Source: Nocardioides cremeus (GTDB lineage: Bacteria > Actinomycetota > Actinomycetes > Propionibacteriales > Nocardioidaceae). Taken from it: a stretch of 64,000 nt of DNA. The stretch is taken from the NCBI RefSeq assembly GCF_030518195.1, contig NZ_JAULSC010000003.1, positions 1 to 64,000 on the forward strand, read 5' to 3'. Below are positions 26,630 to 34,240 of the stretch, one piece after another. The notes under the pieces were generated by a model, which worked only from the letters and a program-made list of their open reading frames with translations, had not been told where the DNA came from and made no database searches. A program made the translations under genes and the position numbers. Position 1 is the first letter of the stretch. Each line of letters begins with the position of its first letter.

Positions 26630-27265
26630 ATGGCCTCGAACCCCACATCTTCCTCGCGCAAGTCCCTCACTCGTGTCGTCGCGTCGGTGGCGCTGGTCGC
26701 TGGTGCGACCGCGGTGGCGGGTCTGGGCACGTTCGGTTCGTTCACCTCCTCGACTGAGGCGACCGAGGCGGTGGCGTCGGGGGAGACGAAGATCGAGCTG
26801 GCCGGTCAGGGCACGCAGGGCCTGGACATGGCCGCGGTCGGTCTGGTGCCCGGCGACGCCGTGGAGCGTGCGGTGCAGCTGACCCGGGCCGGGACCACCG
26901 AGGGGTTCGGGTCGGTGGCGCTGACCACGACCTCGGCTGCTGCGGCGCCCTCGATCCTGACCAGCGACGCCAGGAACGGTCTGCAGCTGTCCATCGACCA
27001 GTGCGCCACGGCGTGGGTCAAGGCCGCTGAGTCCAAGAAGATGACCTGCGCCGGCCCGATCACCTCGATCGTCGCGTCGGTGCCCGTGCTCGGTGCGAAC
27101 CGCGACCTGGCCCAGGTCACCGCGGCGCTGAACGGCTCCGCGATGGTCTCGAACCTGCGGATCACCCTGGCCCTGCCCCAGGCGGCCGACAACACCTTCC
27201 AGCTCAAGACCGACACCGTGAAGTTCGTCTTCGACGCCACCCAGCGCGCCGCCGAGGCCCGCTGA
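26630..27265 (+). CDS. TasA/CalY-like secreted protein
   Basis: 211 residues. The N terminus is SRKSLTRVVASVALVAGATA with GLGTFGSFTSS, the long signal peptide and post-cleavage G-F/Y-x-S-F pattern of SipW-processed TasA/CalY (camelysin) proteins. Then comes ETKIELAGQGTQGLDM, VGLVPGDAVERAVQLTRAGT, which fits the family's 'PGD' beta strand. Two cysteines (DQCATAW, KKMTCAGP) may form a disulphide. TasA relatives form extracellular fibres, or act as CalY-type surface proteins. No SipW-type peptidase gene is in the window. AAGGA lies 8 bases before the ATG. The gene stands alone between repeat arrays. Confidence 0.7.
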   Translation: MASNPTSSSRKSLTRVVASVALVAGATAVAGLGTFGSFTSSTEATEAVASGETKIELAGQGTQGLDMAAVGLVPGDAVERAVQLTRAGTTEGFGSVALTTTSAAAAPSILTSDARNGLQLSIDQCATAWVKAAESKKMTCAGPITSIVASVPVLGANRDLAQVTAALNGSAMVSNLRITLALPQAADNTFQLKTDTVKFVFDATQRAAEAR

Positions 27266-27352
27266 CCCTGATCGCTCCGGCCCCGAGCCGGAGACACCTG
27301 TGGCCGCCGTGGAGGGAGCGGCGGCCGCACGGCACCTGGTTCTTCTGCCTGC

Positions 27353-27387
27353 CTCGAGCCGGCTCGTCATCGACGAGCCGGCTCGAG
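27353..27387 (+). terminator. Terminator after TasA-like gene
   Basis: Perfect 16-bp hairpin (CTCGAGCCGGCTCGTC with GACGAGCCGGCTCGAG) and a 3-nt loop, 88 bp after the stop at 27265. A weaker 8-bp hairpin precedes it (27302-27326). The stem shares GAGCCGGCTCG with the neighbouring repeats. Confidence 0.75.
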
Positions 27388-27403
27388 TGCATTGCGGGTT
27401 CCG

Positions 27404-27528
27404 CGAGCCGGCGTGACTTCCTGCCGAGCCGGCGTGAGTTCCTGGCGTACGGCGGCGTACGACGTGAACTGGCGCCGGCTCGCGGGGAACTGGCGCCGGC
27501 TCGCGCGGAACTGGCGCCGGCTCGCGGG
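27404..27528. repeat. Right repeat array: 2 direct and 3 inverted ~21-bp units
   Basis: Two units in the same orientation as the left array (27404-27424 and 27425-27445). A CGTACGGCGGCGTACG spacer follows, then three exact-period 21-bp units beginning GAACTGGCGCCGGCTCG (27466, 27487, 27508). These are near reverse complements of the first kind (15 of 17 core bases). The last unit ends on the base before the DyP stop codon. The two halves can fold into a large imperfect hairpin. Confidence 0.85.
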
Positions 27529-28746
27529 TCAGGTGAGGAGTTGCTCGCCCAGCCAGGAGCCCTGCTCGAAGCCCGGCAGCACCGCGAAGGTGGCTGAGCC
27601 GATGGCGGTGGTCCAGTCGTTGAGCTGGTCGGACTCGTCGAGCGCCTGCTGCACCGGCACGAACTGGTCGGCGAGGTCGGCCTGGAAGGCCAGGAACACC
27701 AGCCCGCTCTCCACCTCGACGCCCTGCCCGGTCTCCACCTCGCGGGTGTAGTTGGCGCCCTTGCGGAACATCCGCCGGCCCCCGTGGAGACTGGGGTGCG
27801 CCCGCCGGGCGTGGGCGTCGGCCGGCACCACCAGCCGGCCCTGCGACCGGGCCTCGAGGTCGAGGTCGTGGAGCTCCGGGCCGCCCGTCAGCGGCGCACC
27901 GTCGGCCAGGGTCCGCCCGACCGAGCGCTCCTGCTCGTCGCGGGTCAGCTCGTCCCAGGTGTCGAGGTCCATCCGGATGCAGCGCACCACGAGGCTGCTG
28001 CCCCCGGCCCAGCGGCCCTCGCGCACCCACACCGTGGCGTCGAAGAGCGGGGTGCCGGGCTGCGGGTTGCCGGAGCCGTCGACCTGGCCGAAGAGGTTGC
28101 GCCCGGTCTGGGGACGGCCCGTGGGGTCGGTCGGGTTCCACGAGCCCACCTGGCGCCACCGCGCCCGCGCGAAGGGCGCTGCGTCGGCGACCAGGCGGCG
28201 TACGGCGTGGGCGACGGTGGTGCCGTCGCGGCCGGCCACCAGCACCGCCAGGTCGCCGCCGCTCCAGCGCTCCTGCAACCGGTCGTGACGCATCGGCGGC
28301 ACGTCGCCGAAGCCCGGGGGACCGGCCCCGAAGAGCCCCGGCCGGCAGGCTCCGGGCCCGACCCCGACCGTGATGGTCAGGTCTGAGGCCGGCTGGGACA
28401 ACCAGGGGGCCGGGTCGCCCGGGGCGCCGCGACCGGCGGCGAGGGCCTCGATGTCGCCGGTCCAGAGACGCATCAACCGGCCCAGGGCCTCCCGGTCGAC
28501 GTCGGGGAGCAGGTCGAGGGCGACCAGCTCGCTCACGGCCGCCTGCGGCGCGGCGACGCCGGGCTGGTGGGCGCCCCAGGGCTCGATGGTGCGGCCGGGC
28601 GCGGCCGGTGCGGGTGCCGAGGACGCGGGGGCCGCGTCCTCGGCACCGACGGCCAGCACCGCTCCCGCGCCGGCAGCGGCGCCGACACCGGCGCTGCCGA
28701 CGTACCCCAGGAGCCGGCGACGGCTGACGCGGGGAGCCGGGCTCAC
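27529..28746 (-). CDS. Tat-exported DyP-type heme peroxidase
   Basis: 405 residues. It has a Tat signal (VSRRRLLGYVGSAGVG) and an Ala/Pro-rich linker. The DyP GxxDG distal motif is seen as FGQVDGSGNPQ, and the proximal-His region as RRAHPSLHGGRRMFRKGANY. It resembles EfeB/DyP class enzymes, which oxidise dyes, phenolics or porphyrin-type substrates with peroxide outside the membrane. It overlaps the upstream PCuAC gene by 4 nt (GTGA), so the two are co-translated. EfeU/EfeO iron-transport genes are absent, so this is not a complete efe operon. Confidence 0.92.
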   Translation of the reverse strand: MSPAPRVSRRRLLGYVGSAGVGAAAGAGAVLAVGAEDAAPASSAPAPAAPGRTIEPWGAHQPGVAAPQAAVSELVALDLLPDVDREALGRLMRLWTGDIEALAAGRGAPGDPAPWLSQPASDLTITVGVGPGACRPGLFGAGPPGFGDVPPMRHDRLQERWSGGDLAVLVAGRDGTTVAHAVRRLVADAAPFARARWRQVGSWNPTDPTGRPQTGRNLFGQVDGSGNPQPGTPLFDATVWVREGRWAGGSSLVVRCIRMDLDTWDELTRDEQERSVGRTLADGAPLTGGPELHDLDLEARSQGRLVVPADAHARRAHPSLHGGRRMFRKGANYTREVETGQGVEVESGLVFLAFQADLADQFVPVQQALDESDQLNDWTTAIGSATFAVLPGFEQGSWLGEQLLT

Positions 28747-29336
28747 GAGTGGTCGTGCTCGCCGGTGCCGGGCTCGTGGTAATGGCCCTCCTCCTCGGTG
28801 AACTCCTTCACGGGCGCGGTGAGGGCCTGCTCGCTGCCGTCGGAGAACTCCAGGGTCAGCTCGACCTCGTCGCCGGCGGCCAGCTCGCCCTGCAGGTCCA
28901 TCAGCATCACGTGGTAGCCACCGGGCTCGAGCACCTTGCCGCGGCCGGCCGCGACGACCAGGCCGTCGGGCATCGCCTGCATCGCCATCGCGCCGTCGAC
29001 CATCGACATCTCGTGCAGCTCGACCATGGCGGCGACCTCGGTGCTGGCGCCGACCAGCGTGACGTCCTGCTCACCGTCGTTGTCGATGGTCATGAACGCG
29101 GCCGACATGGAGGTGTCCTCGGCGCCGACGGTCGCGCGGACCCAGGGGTCGCCGATCGTGACGGAGCCGGCCTGCTCGGTGGTCTCGGAGGTGGAGTCCG
29201 TCGAGCCGGTGGGCTCCTCGTCGCCACAGGACGCCAGGCCGGTGCCCAGGGCGAGGGCCAGGGCGGCCGCGGGGACGAGCCGGCGGACGCGGCCGCGGGC
29301 AGGGGCGGTGCGGTTGGTGCGGGTGGTGCGGGTCAT
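28743..29336 (-). CDS. PCu(A)C-type copper chaperone lipoprotein
   Basis: 197 residues. Signal peptide with lipobox LASC, then an acidic linker and the PCuAC domain. Copper ligands follow the H-M-x10-M-x21-H-x-M scheme: VELHEMSMVDGAMAMQAM, then PGGYHVMLMDL. The His-rich C-terminal tail (GHYHEPGTGEHDHS) may add metal sites. In other bacteria such proteins deliver Cu(I) to cytochrome oxidase CuA. The ATG at 29336 has GAGGAG upstream. Its partners here are a membrane protein and DyP, rather than the SCO protein, which is encoded at 50593. Confidence 0.93.
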   Translation of the reverse strand: MTRTTRTNRTAPARGRVRRLVPAAALALALGTGLASCGDEEPTGSTDSTSETTEQAGSVTIGDPWVRATVGAEDTSMSAAFMTIDNDGEQDVTLVGASTEVAAMVELHEMSMVDGAMAMQAMPDGLVVAAGRGKVLEPGGYHVMLMDLQGELAAGDEVELTLEFSDGSEQALTAPVKEFTEEEGHYHEPGTGEHDHS

Positions 29337-29402
29337 GGGGTTCTCCTCGTACGACGGGGGCGCGCGGCAGCGCGCGGGAAGCACCGCCGGCGGCGGTGCG
29401 GG

Positions 29403-30140
29403 TCAGGCGGCGAGGAGGAACGGAGGACCGCGACGGGTGACGAGACGGTGGGGCAGGGTGCGCTCCAGCGGCAGGAGCAGCAGCGGCGGCACGGGCAGCC
29501 GACGGGAGGCGTCGAGGCCGCCCAGGGCGGAGGCGTGCAGCGGCAGCAGCGCGAGAGGCAGGGTCGCTGCGACCCGTGCCTTCACGGACGCCAGGACGAG
29601 CAGGTGCCACAGGGCCGACTCGCCGACCGCCAGCCACAGCCCGAGCACGACGGCGCCCAGGGTGTGGGCCAGGAGCATGAGCGGGCCCTGGGCGAGCGTG
29701 TGCTCGACCAGGTGAGCCGAGGCCTGGGCGAGGGGCCCCGCCGTCACGGCCTCACCCGCGCGGCCGCCGGCCGCCGAGGCGGCGTCGAAGTGGTCGGCCA
29801 GCGACCCGACGCGGCGTCCGCCGTCGTCGGCGACGACCTGCAGGGCCGGGCCCGCCGACGAGCCGGGTGCCGGGCTCGGGCCCGATGCGCCCGACCCGGC
29901 GCCGTGGTGGCCGGCCGTCACGGACAGCAGGAGGTGGGTGGCGGCCTGGCCGCCGACGAGCAGCGCCACGAGCCGCAGCGCGCTGGCCCGCGAGCGCAGG
30001 AAGAACGCGCTCAGCACGGTGCAGGCCGCCAGCACCAGGACCATCGGCACCACCGACGGCAGCCGGCCGTCGGCGGCCACGTGGGACACCGCGCCCGAGA
30101 CCAGCACCACCGGACCGAGCACGGCCGCCCGCGACCACAC
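29403..30140 (-). CDS. Polytopic membrane protein upstream of PCuAC
   Basis: 245 residues with about five to six hydrophobic segments (AAVLGPVVLVSGAVSHVAA; VVPMVLVLAACTVLSAFFL; LRLVALLVGGQAATHLLLSV; LMLLAHTLGAVVLGLWLAV; LLVLASVKARVAA region) and a Gly/Ser/Pro/His-containing loop. I do not recognise a named family. The position beside a copper chaperone suggests metal handling. The GTG at 30140 is the first conventional start but has no Shine-Dalgarno. A good GGAGA site sits 7 bases before an in-frame ATC at 30182, so the true start is uncertain. Confidence 0.7.
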   Translation of the reverse strand: MWSRAAVLGPVVLVSGAVSHVAADGRLPSVVPMVLVLAACTVLSAFFLRSRASALRLVALLVGGQAATHLLLSVTAGHHGAGSGASGPSPAPGSSAGPALQVVADDGGRRVGSLADHFDAASAAGGRAGEAVTAGPLAQASAHLVEHTLAQGPLMLLAHTLGAVVLGLWLAVGESALWHLLVLASVKARVAATLPLALLPLHASALGGLDASRRLPVPPLLLLPLERTLPHRLVTRRGPPFLLAA

Positions 30141-30234
30141 GAGCGTGCTCGTGGGCCGGGTGGGGTGCTGCTCGCGCGTGATGGTCGGTCTCCGGTGCAG
30201 GCGGCGGGCTGGGGTGGTGAGCTGGGGTCGGCCA

Positions 30235-30240
30235 AGGCTA
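30235..30240 (-). promoter_or_regulatory. -10 element for membrane protein/PCuAC/DyP genes
   Basis: TAGCCT on the minus strand. Transcription would begin near 30228 and give a leader of about 46 nt up to the ATC at 30182. No clear -35. Confidence 0.4.
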
Positions 30241-30336
30241 CAGCCGGCGAGAGGGCGGCGGACCGTTCGTCGCCGCACCCGCACCGCTCGGCGTACCGGC
30301 CCCGGCGGCGTACGCCGCGCTGCTGGTCGCCTGCCT

Positions 30337-30342
30337 AGAGTG
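30337..30342 (+). promoter_or_regulatory. -10 element for acyl-CoA ligase gene at 30375
   Basis: TAGAGT, placing the transcript start near 30349 with a 26-nt leader that contains GGAGG before the ATG. Confidence 0.4.
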
Positions 30343-30374
30343 GTCGGCGTCACACCACTGACTGGAGGAGCCAC

Positions 30375-31928
30375 ATGATCGTCCCGTTCAGCGTCTCGGA
30401 CTTCATCGACCGCGCCGTGCAGGTCTACGGCGACCGGGTCGGGGTGGTGGACGAGCCCGACCAGCCCGCGGAGCCGTTGGGCGACAAGGGCCGGCTGACC
30501 TACCGCGAGATGGCCCGGCTCGCGGCCCGCCAGGCCGCGCGGCTCGACGAGCTTGGCATCGGGGTCGGCGAGCGCGTGGCGGTCGTCAGCCACAACAGCG
30601 CGCGGCTGCTGACCTCGTTCTTCGGGGTCGCGGGCTACGGGCGGGTGCTGGTGCCGGTGAACTTCCGGCTGCGCCCCGACGAGGTGCAGTACATCGTCGA
30701 CCACTCCGGTGCGCGGGTGCTGGTCGTGGACCCCGAGATCGACGAGGAGCTGCGCGACGTCACCGCCGAGCACCGCTTCGTCATCGGCGACGACGACCTC
30801 ATCTACGCACCCGAGGGCAGCGAGCCGCGGCCCTGGGAGCCCGACGAGAACGCCACGGCGACCATCAACTACACCTCGGGCACCACCGCGCGGCCCAAGG
30901 GCGTGCAGATCACCCACCGCAACATCTGGACCAACGCGGTGACCTTCGGGATGCACGCGGGTGTCAGCGACCGCGACGTCTACCTGCACACCCTGCCGAT
31001 GTTCCACGCCAACGGGTGGGGTTGGCCCTTCGTGGCCACCCAGGCCGGCGCCAAGCACGTGGTGATCCGCAAGATCGACGGCGCCGAGATCCTGCGCCGT
31101 GTCGAGGAGCACGGGGTCACCGTCATGTGCGCCGCCCCGGCGGTCGCGGCCGCCGTGCTGGAGGCCGCCCAGGAGTGGGACGGGCCGATCCCCGGGCGCG
31201 ACCGGGTGCGCATCATCATGGCCGGCGCGCCGCCGCCGACGAAGACGGTCGTGCGGGTGGAGGAGGAGCTGGGCTGGGAGTTCATCCAGATCTACGGCCT
31301 CACCGAGACCTCCCCGTTGCTGACCATCAACCGCGGTCGCGCCGAGTGGGACTACCTGGAGCCCGAGGAGCGGGCCGCGAGGCTGACCCGCGCCGGCGCC
31401 CCGGCCCTCGGCGTACGCCTCGCGATCTCGGAGGAGCCCGACAACCAGGGAGAGGTGCTGGCCCGCTCCAACGTCTGCCTCGAGGGCTACTGGGAGCAGC
31501 CCGAGGAGAGCGAGCGCTGCCTGGCCGGCGGGTGGTTCCACACCGGTGACGGTGGCGTGGTCGGCGACGACGGCTACCTCACCATCAGCGACCGCAAGAA
31601 GGACGTGATCATCACCGGCGGCGAGAACGTGTCGTCCATCGAGGTCGAGGACGTGCTCTTCTCGCACCCGGCGGTGGCCGAGGTGGCCGTCATCGGCGTG
31701 CCCAGCGAGAAGTGGGGCGAGACCATCAAGGCCCTGGTCGTGCTGGCGCCCGACACCGAGGCCACCGAGGCCGAGCTGATCGCCTGGTGCAAGGAGCGCG
31801 CCGCGGGCTACAAGGCCCCGACGTCGGTCGAGATCCGCGACGAGCTGGCCCGCACCGCCACCGGCAAGCTGCAGAAGTTCAAGCTGCGGGCGCCGTACTG
31901 GGAGGGCCAGCAGCGCCAGGTGAACTGA
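30375..31928 (+). CDS. Acyl-CoA synthetase (AMP-forming)
   Basis: 517 residues. ANL superfamily: P-loop INYTSGTTARPKGVQITHRN, IYGLTETSP, hinge DRKKDVIITGGENVSSIEVE and catalytic Lys in RTATGKLQKFKLR. LPMFHANGWGWPF resembles medium-chain acyl-CoA ligases (AlkK/FadD-like). It activates a carboxylic acid as CoA thioester in the cytoplasm. It is transcribed alone from a nearby promoter and is convergent with the MhuD-like gene. It is clearly distinct from the ligase at 15546. Substrate unknown. Confidence 0.93.
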   Translation: MIVPFSVSDFIDRAVQVYGDRVGVVDEPDQPAEPLGDKGRLTYREMARLAARQAARLDELGIGVGERVAVVSHNSARLLTSFFGVAGYGRVLVPVNFRLRPDEVQYIVDHSGARVLVVDPEIDEELRDVTAEHRFVIGDDDLIYAPEGSEPRPWEPDENATATINYTSGTTARPKGVQITHRNIWTNAVTFGMHAGVSDRDVYLHTLPMFHANGWGWPFVATQAGAKHVVIRKIDGAEILRRVEEHGVTVMCAAPAVAAAVLEAAQEWDGPIPGRDRVRIIMAGAPPPTKTVVRVEEELGWEFIQIYGLTETSPLLTINRGRAEWDYLEPEERAARLTRAGAPALGVRLAISEEPDNQGEVLARSNVCLEGYWEQPEESERCLAGGWFHTGDGGVVGDDGYLTISDRKKDVIITGGENVSSIEVEDVLFSHPAVAEVAVIGVPSEKWGETIKALVVLAPDTEATEAELIAWCKERAAGYKAPTSVEIRDELARTATGKLQKFKLRAPYWEGQQRQVN

Positions 31929-31941
31929 CCCGCGGGGATGC

Positions 31942-32247
31942 TCAGGAGGGGCGGACGTCCATGACGACCTCGAACTCCAGCAGGTCGGCGCCGCTGGCGA
32001 CGGGCTTGGCCCGCTCGCCGGCGTGCGCGGCCTGGGCGCCGCCGTCGCGCCACGCGGCGAAGGACTCCTCGTCCTCCCAGTGCGTGACGACGAAGTAGCG
32101 CTCCTCGCCCGCGGTGGGGCGCAGCAGCTGGAAGCCCAGGAACCCGGGGGAGCCCTCGACGGCGCCGGCACGGGCGGCGAAGCGCTTCTCGAGCTCGGGG
32201 CCGGCCTGCGGCGGGACGGAGATGGCGTTGATCTTCACGACGGGCAT
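31942..32247 (-). CDS. MhuD-like heme-degrading monooxygenase
   Basis: 101 residues. The sequence follows M. tuberculosis MhuD (Rv3592) closely along its length (start MPVVKINAI, then GPELEKRFA, SPGFLGFQLLRP, GEERYFVVTHWE, LLEFEVV). The three key heme-pocket residues fall at identical numbers: N7, W66 and H75. MhuD opens heme without CO release, giving mycobilin and iron. The ABM ferredoxin-like fold acts as a dimer in the cytoplasm. The ATG at 32247 is preceded at exactly 6 nt by TAGGGT, so the mRNA is probably leaderless. No heme uptake genes are adjacent. Confidence 0.93.
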   Translation of the reverse strand: MPVVKINAISVPPQAGPELEKRFAARAGAVEGSPGFLGFQLLRPTAGEERYFVVTHWEDEESFAAWRDGGAQAAHAGERAKPVASGADLLEFEVVMDVRPS

Positions 32248-32253
32248 GACGCC

Positions 32254-32259
32254 ACCCTA
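32254..32259 (-). promoter_or_regulatory. -10 element, leaderless start of mhuD-like gene
   Basis: TAGGGT on the minus strand, then GGCGTC, then ATG at 32247. It is divergent from the equally spaced promoter of the nif3-like gene. Confidence 0.6.
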
Positions 32260-32291
32260 GGCGCCGGGCCCGGCGCCGGTGCCGGCGCCGA

Positions 32292-32297
32292 TAGCCT
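32292..32297 (+). promoter_or_regulatory. -10 element, leaderless start of nif3-like gene
   Basis: TAGCCT, then six bases (CCTGTC), then ATG at 32304. Only 56 bp separate the two divergent start codons. Confidence 0.6.
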
Positions 32298-32303
32298 CCT
32301 GTC

Positions 32304-33500
32304 ATGCACACGAGCTCGGAGCCCACGCTGAGGGACGTCGTCGACCTGGTGCACGGGTGGTACCCGCCCGGCACCGCCGACTCCTGGGACCGCGTGGGGC
32401 TGGTGCACGGCGACCCCGCCCAGCCGGTACGCCGGATCATGATGGCCGTGGACCCCTCGCCGGCGGTGGCGCAGGAGGCCGCCGACTGGGGCGCCGACCT
32501 GCTGGTGGTGCACCACCCGCTGTTCCTCAAGGGCGTGCACGGCTTCACCACCGAGACACCCAAGGGACGCACCCTGCACACGCTGGCCCGGGCCGGCTGC
32601 GCGCTGCTGGCCGCCCACACCAACGCCGACCAGGCCGAGGGCGGGGTCTCGGAGTCGCTGGCCCTGGCGCTGGGGCTCGACGACCTGCGCCCGATCCTCA
32701 CCGCGCCGCGCCCGGCCCTCGACAAGCTCGGCGTGCTGGTGCCCGTGGCCGACGCCGACCGGCTGCGGGCGGCCCTCGCCGAGGTGGGCGCGGGGCGTCT
32801 GGGCGACTACGAGTCGGCCTCGTTCACCGTCGAGGGCGTCGGCCGCTTCCGCCCGCTGCCCGGGGCCACCCCGACCATCGGCACGGTCGGTGACCTCGAG
32901 GAGGTGCCCGAGGAGCGGGTCGAGGTCGTCGCCCCCCGCTCGCGCCGCAGCGAGGTGCTGCGCGCGATGCTGGCCGTGCACCCCTACGAGGAGCCGGCCT
33001 ACGACGTCGTCGAGCTCGCCGACCCCGGCCTGTCGAGCACCGGCACCGGTCGGGTCGGCACGGTGGAGCCGATGTCGCTGGCCGCCTTCGCCGCCCGGGT
33101 CGCCGAGGTGCTGCCCCCGACGGTGCACGGCGTGCGGGTCGGCGGCGACCCCGACCGCGAGGTGCGACGGGTCGCGGTCTGCGGCGGCGCGGGCGACTTC
33201 CTCCTCGACACGGTGCTCGACATGGGGAGCTCGGGGGGTGCCGACGTCTACGTCACGAGCGACCTGCGTCACCACCCCGCCTCGGAGTTCCTCGAGCACG
33301 ACGGGCCCGCGCTGGTCGACGTCGCGCACTGGGCGGCGGAGTGGACCTGGCTGCCCGTGCTCGAGGCGCGACTCCGGGCGGCGCTGGTGGGCGAGCGGGG
33401 CGCTACGGTGGAGACCCGCGTGAGCACCCGGTGCACCGACCCGTGGACGTTCCGCCCCGATGCACACACAGCACACCCCACAGCCAGGAGAGACCGCTGA
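32304..33500 (+). CDS. Nif3-like dinuclear metal center protein
   Basis: 398 residues, the long form with an inserted PII-like domain (about residues 135-240). Metal-binding motifs: VVHHPLFLKGV, AAHTNADQAEGG near the N terminus and DLRHHPASEFLEHDGPALVDVAHW near the C terminus. The family (NIF3/YqfO, DUF34) forms ring hexamers with two metals; its physiological role is unsettled. The end of the protein has a variable tail (CTDPWTFRPDAHTAHP). It overlaps the next gene by 4 nt and heads the conserved trio Nif3, zinc ribbon, RNase H-phosphatase, as in Mycobacterium (Rv2230c-Rv2228c). Confidence 0.93.
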   Translation: MHTSSEPTLRDVVDLVHGWYPPGTADSWDRVGLVHGDPAQPVRRIMMAVDPSPAVAQEAADWGADLLVVHHPLFLKGVHGFTTETPKGRTLHTLARAGCALLAAHTNADQAEGGVSESLALALGLDDLRPILTAPRPALDKLGVLVPVADADRLRAALAEVGAGRLGDYESASFTVEGVGRFRPLPGATPTIGTVGDLEEVPEERVEVVAPRSRRSEVLRAMLAVHPYEEPAYDVVELADPGLSSTGTGRVGTVEPMSLAAFAARVAEVLPPTVHGVRVGGDPDREVRRVAVCGGAGDFLLDTVLDMGSSGGADVYVTSDLRHHPASEFLEHDGPALVDVAHWAAEWTWLPVLEARLRAALVGERGATVETRVSTRCTDPWTFRPDAHTAHPTARRDR

Positions 33501-34240
33501 AAGCCGATCCGACCGCCCAGGTCACCCTGCTCGAGGTCCAGGAGCTCGACTCCCGGGCCGACCAGCTGCGCCACCAGCGCCGCGCCCTGCCCGAGATCGC
33601 CGAGATCACCGAGCTGCAGGCCCACCGCAACGAGCTCGACGACCAGGCCCGCGACGCCCGGATCGTCGTCGACGACCTGAGCGCCGAGCAGGCCAAGGTC
33701 GACGCCGACGTCGAGCAGGTCAAGGCCCGCCGGGCCCGCGACCGCCAGCGGATGGACACCGGCCAGGTCGGCAACCCCAAGGACCTCGAGCGCCTCGGCC
33801 ACGAGCTCGAGTCGCTGGAGCGCCGCATCGCCAGCCTCGAGGACGACGAGATCGAGGTGATGGAGCGTCTCGAGGAGGCCCAGTCGGTGCTCGACTCGGT
33901 CACCAAGCTCCTCGAGCAGGCCGACGTGCGGCTCGGCGAGCTGATCGCGGCTCGCGACGAGAAGGTCGCCGCCATCGACGCCCAGCTGGTCGACGTTGAG
34001 GCCCAGCGCGGCCCGTCGGTCGACGGGCTGCCCGAGGACCTGCTCGCGCTCTACGAGAAGCTGCGGGCCAACAAGGGCGGGGTGGGCGCGGCGATGCTGC
34101 ACCAGCGCCGCTGCACCGGCTGCCAGCTCAGCATCGACAACGCCGAGCTCTCGGTGATCCGCTCCGCGCCGGCCGACCTCGTGGTCCGCTGCGAGGAGTG
34201 CACGCGCATCCTGGTGCGCACCGCGGAGTCAGGGCTGTGA
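33497..34240 (+). CDS. Coiled-coil protein with C4-type zinc ribbon
   Basis: 247 residues. A long antiparallel coiled coil (about residues 10-180, rich in Glu, Arg, Leu, Asp) is followed by a C4 zinc ribbon: RRCTGCQLSI and VVRCEECTRIL. The family's normal N terminus is xKADPxxQ, which here begins at CTG 33497. The codon is preceded by AGGAG at 33486-33490, 6 nt upstream, and overlaps the Nif3 stop (CTGA). The next in-frame ATG or GTG would remove the conserved start. Some homologues act in cell-envelope or nucleic-acid functions, but none is established. Confidence 0.88.
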   Translation: MKADPTAQVTLLEVQELDSRADQLRHQRRALPEIAEITELQAHRNELDDQARDARIVVDDLSAEQAKVDADVEQVKARRARDRQRMDTGQVGNPKDLERLGHELESLERRIASLEDDEIEVMERLEEAQSVLDSVTKLLEQADVRLGELIAARDEKVAAIDAQLVDVEAQRGPSVDGLPEDLLALYEKLRANKGGVGAAMLHQRRCTGCQLSIDNAELSVIRSAPADLVVRCEECTRILVRTAESGL

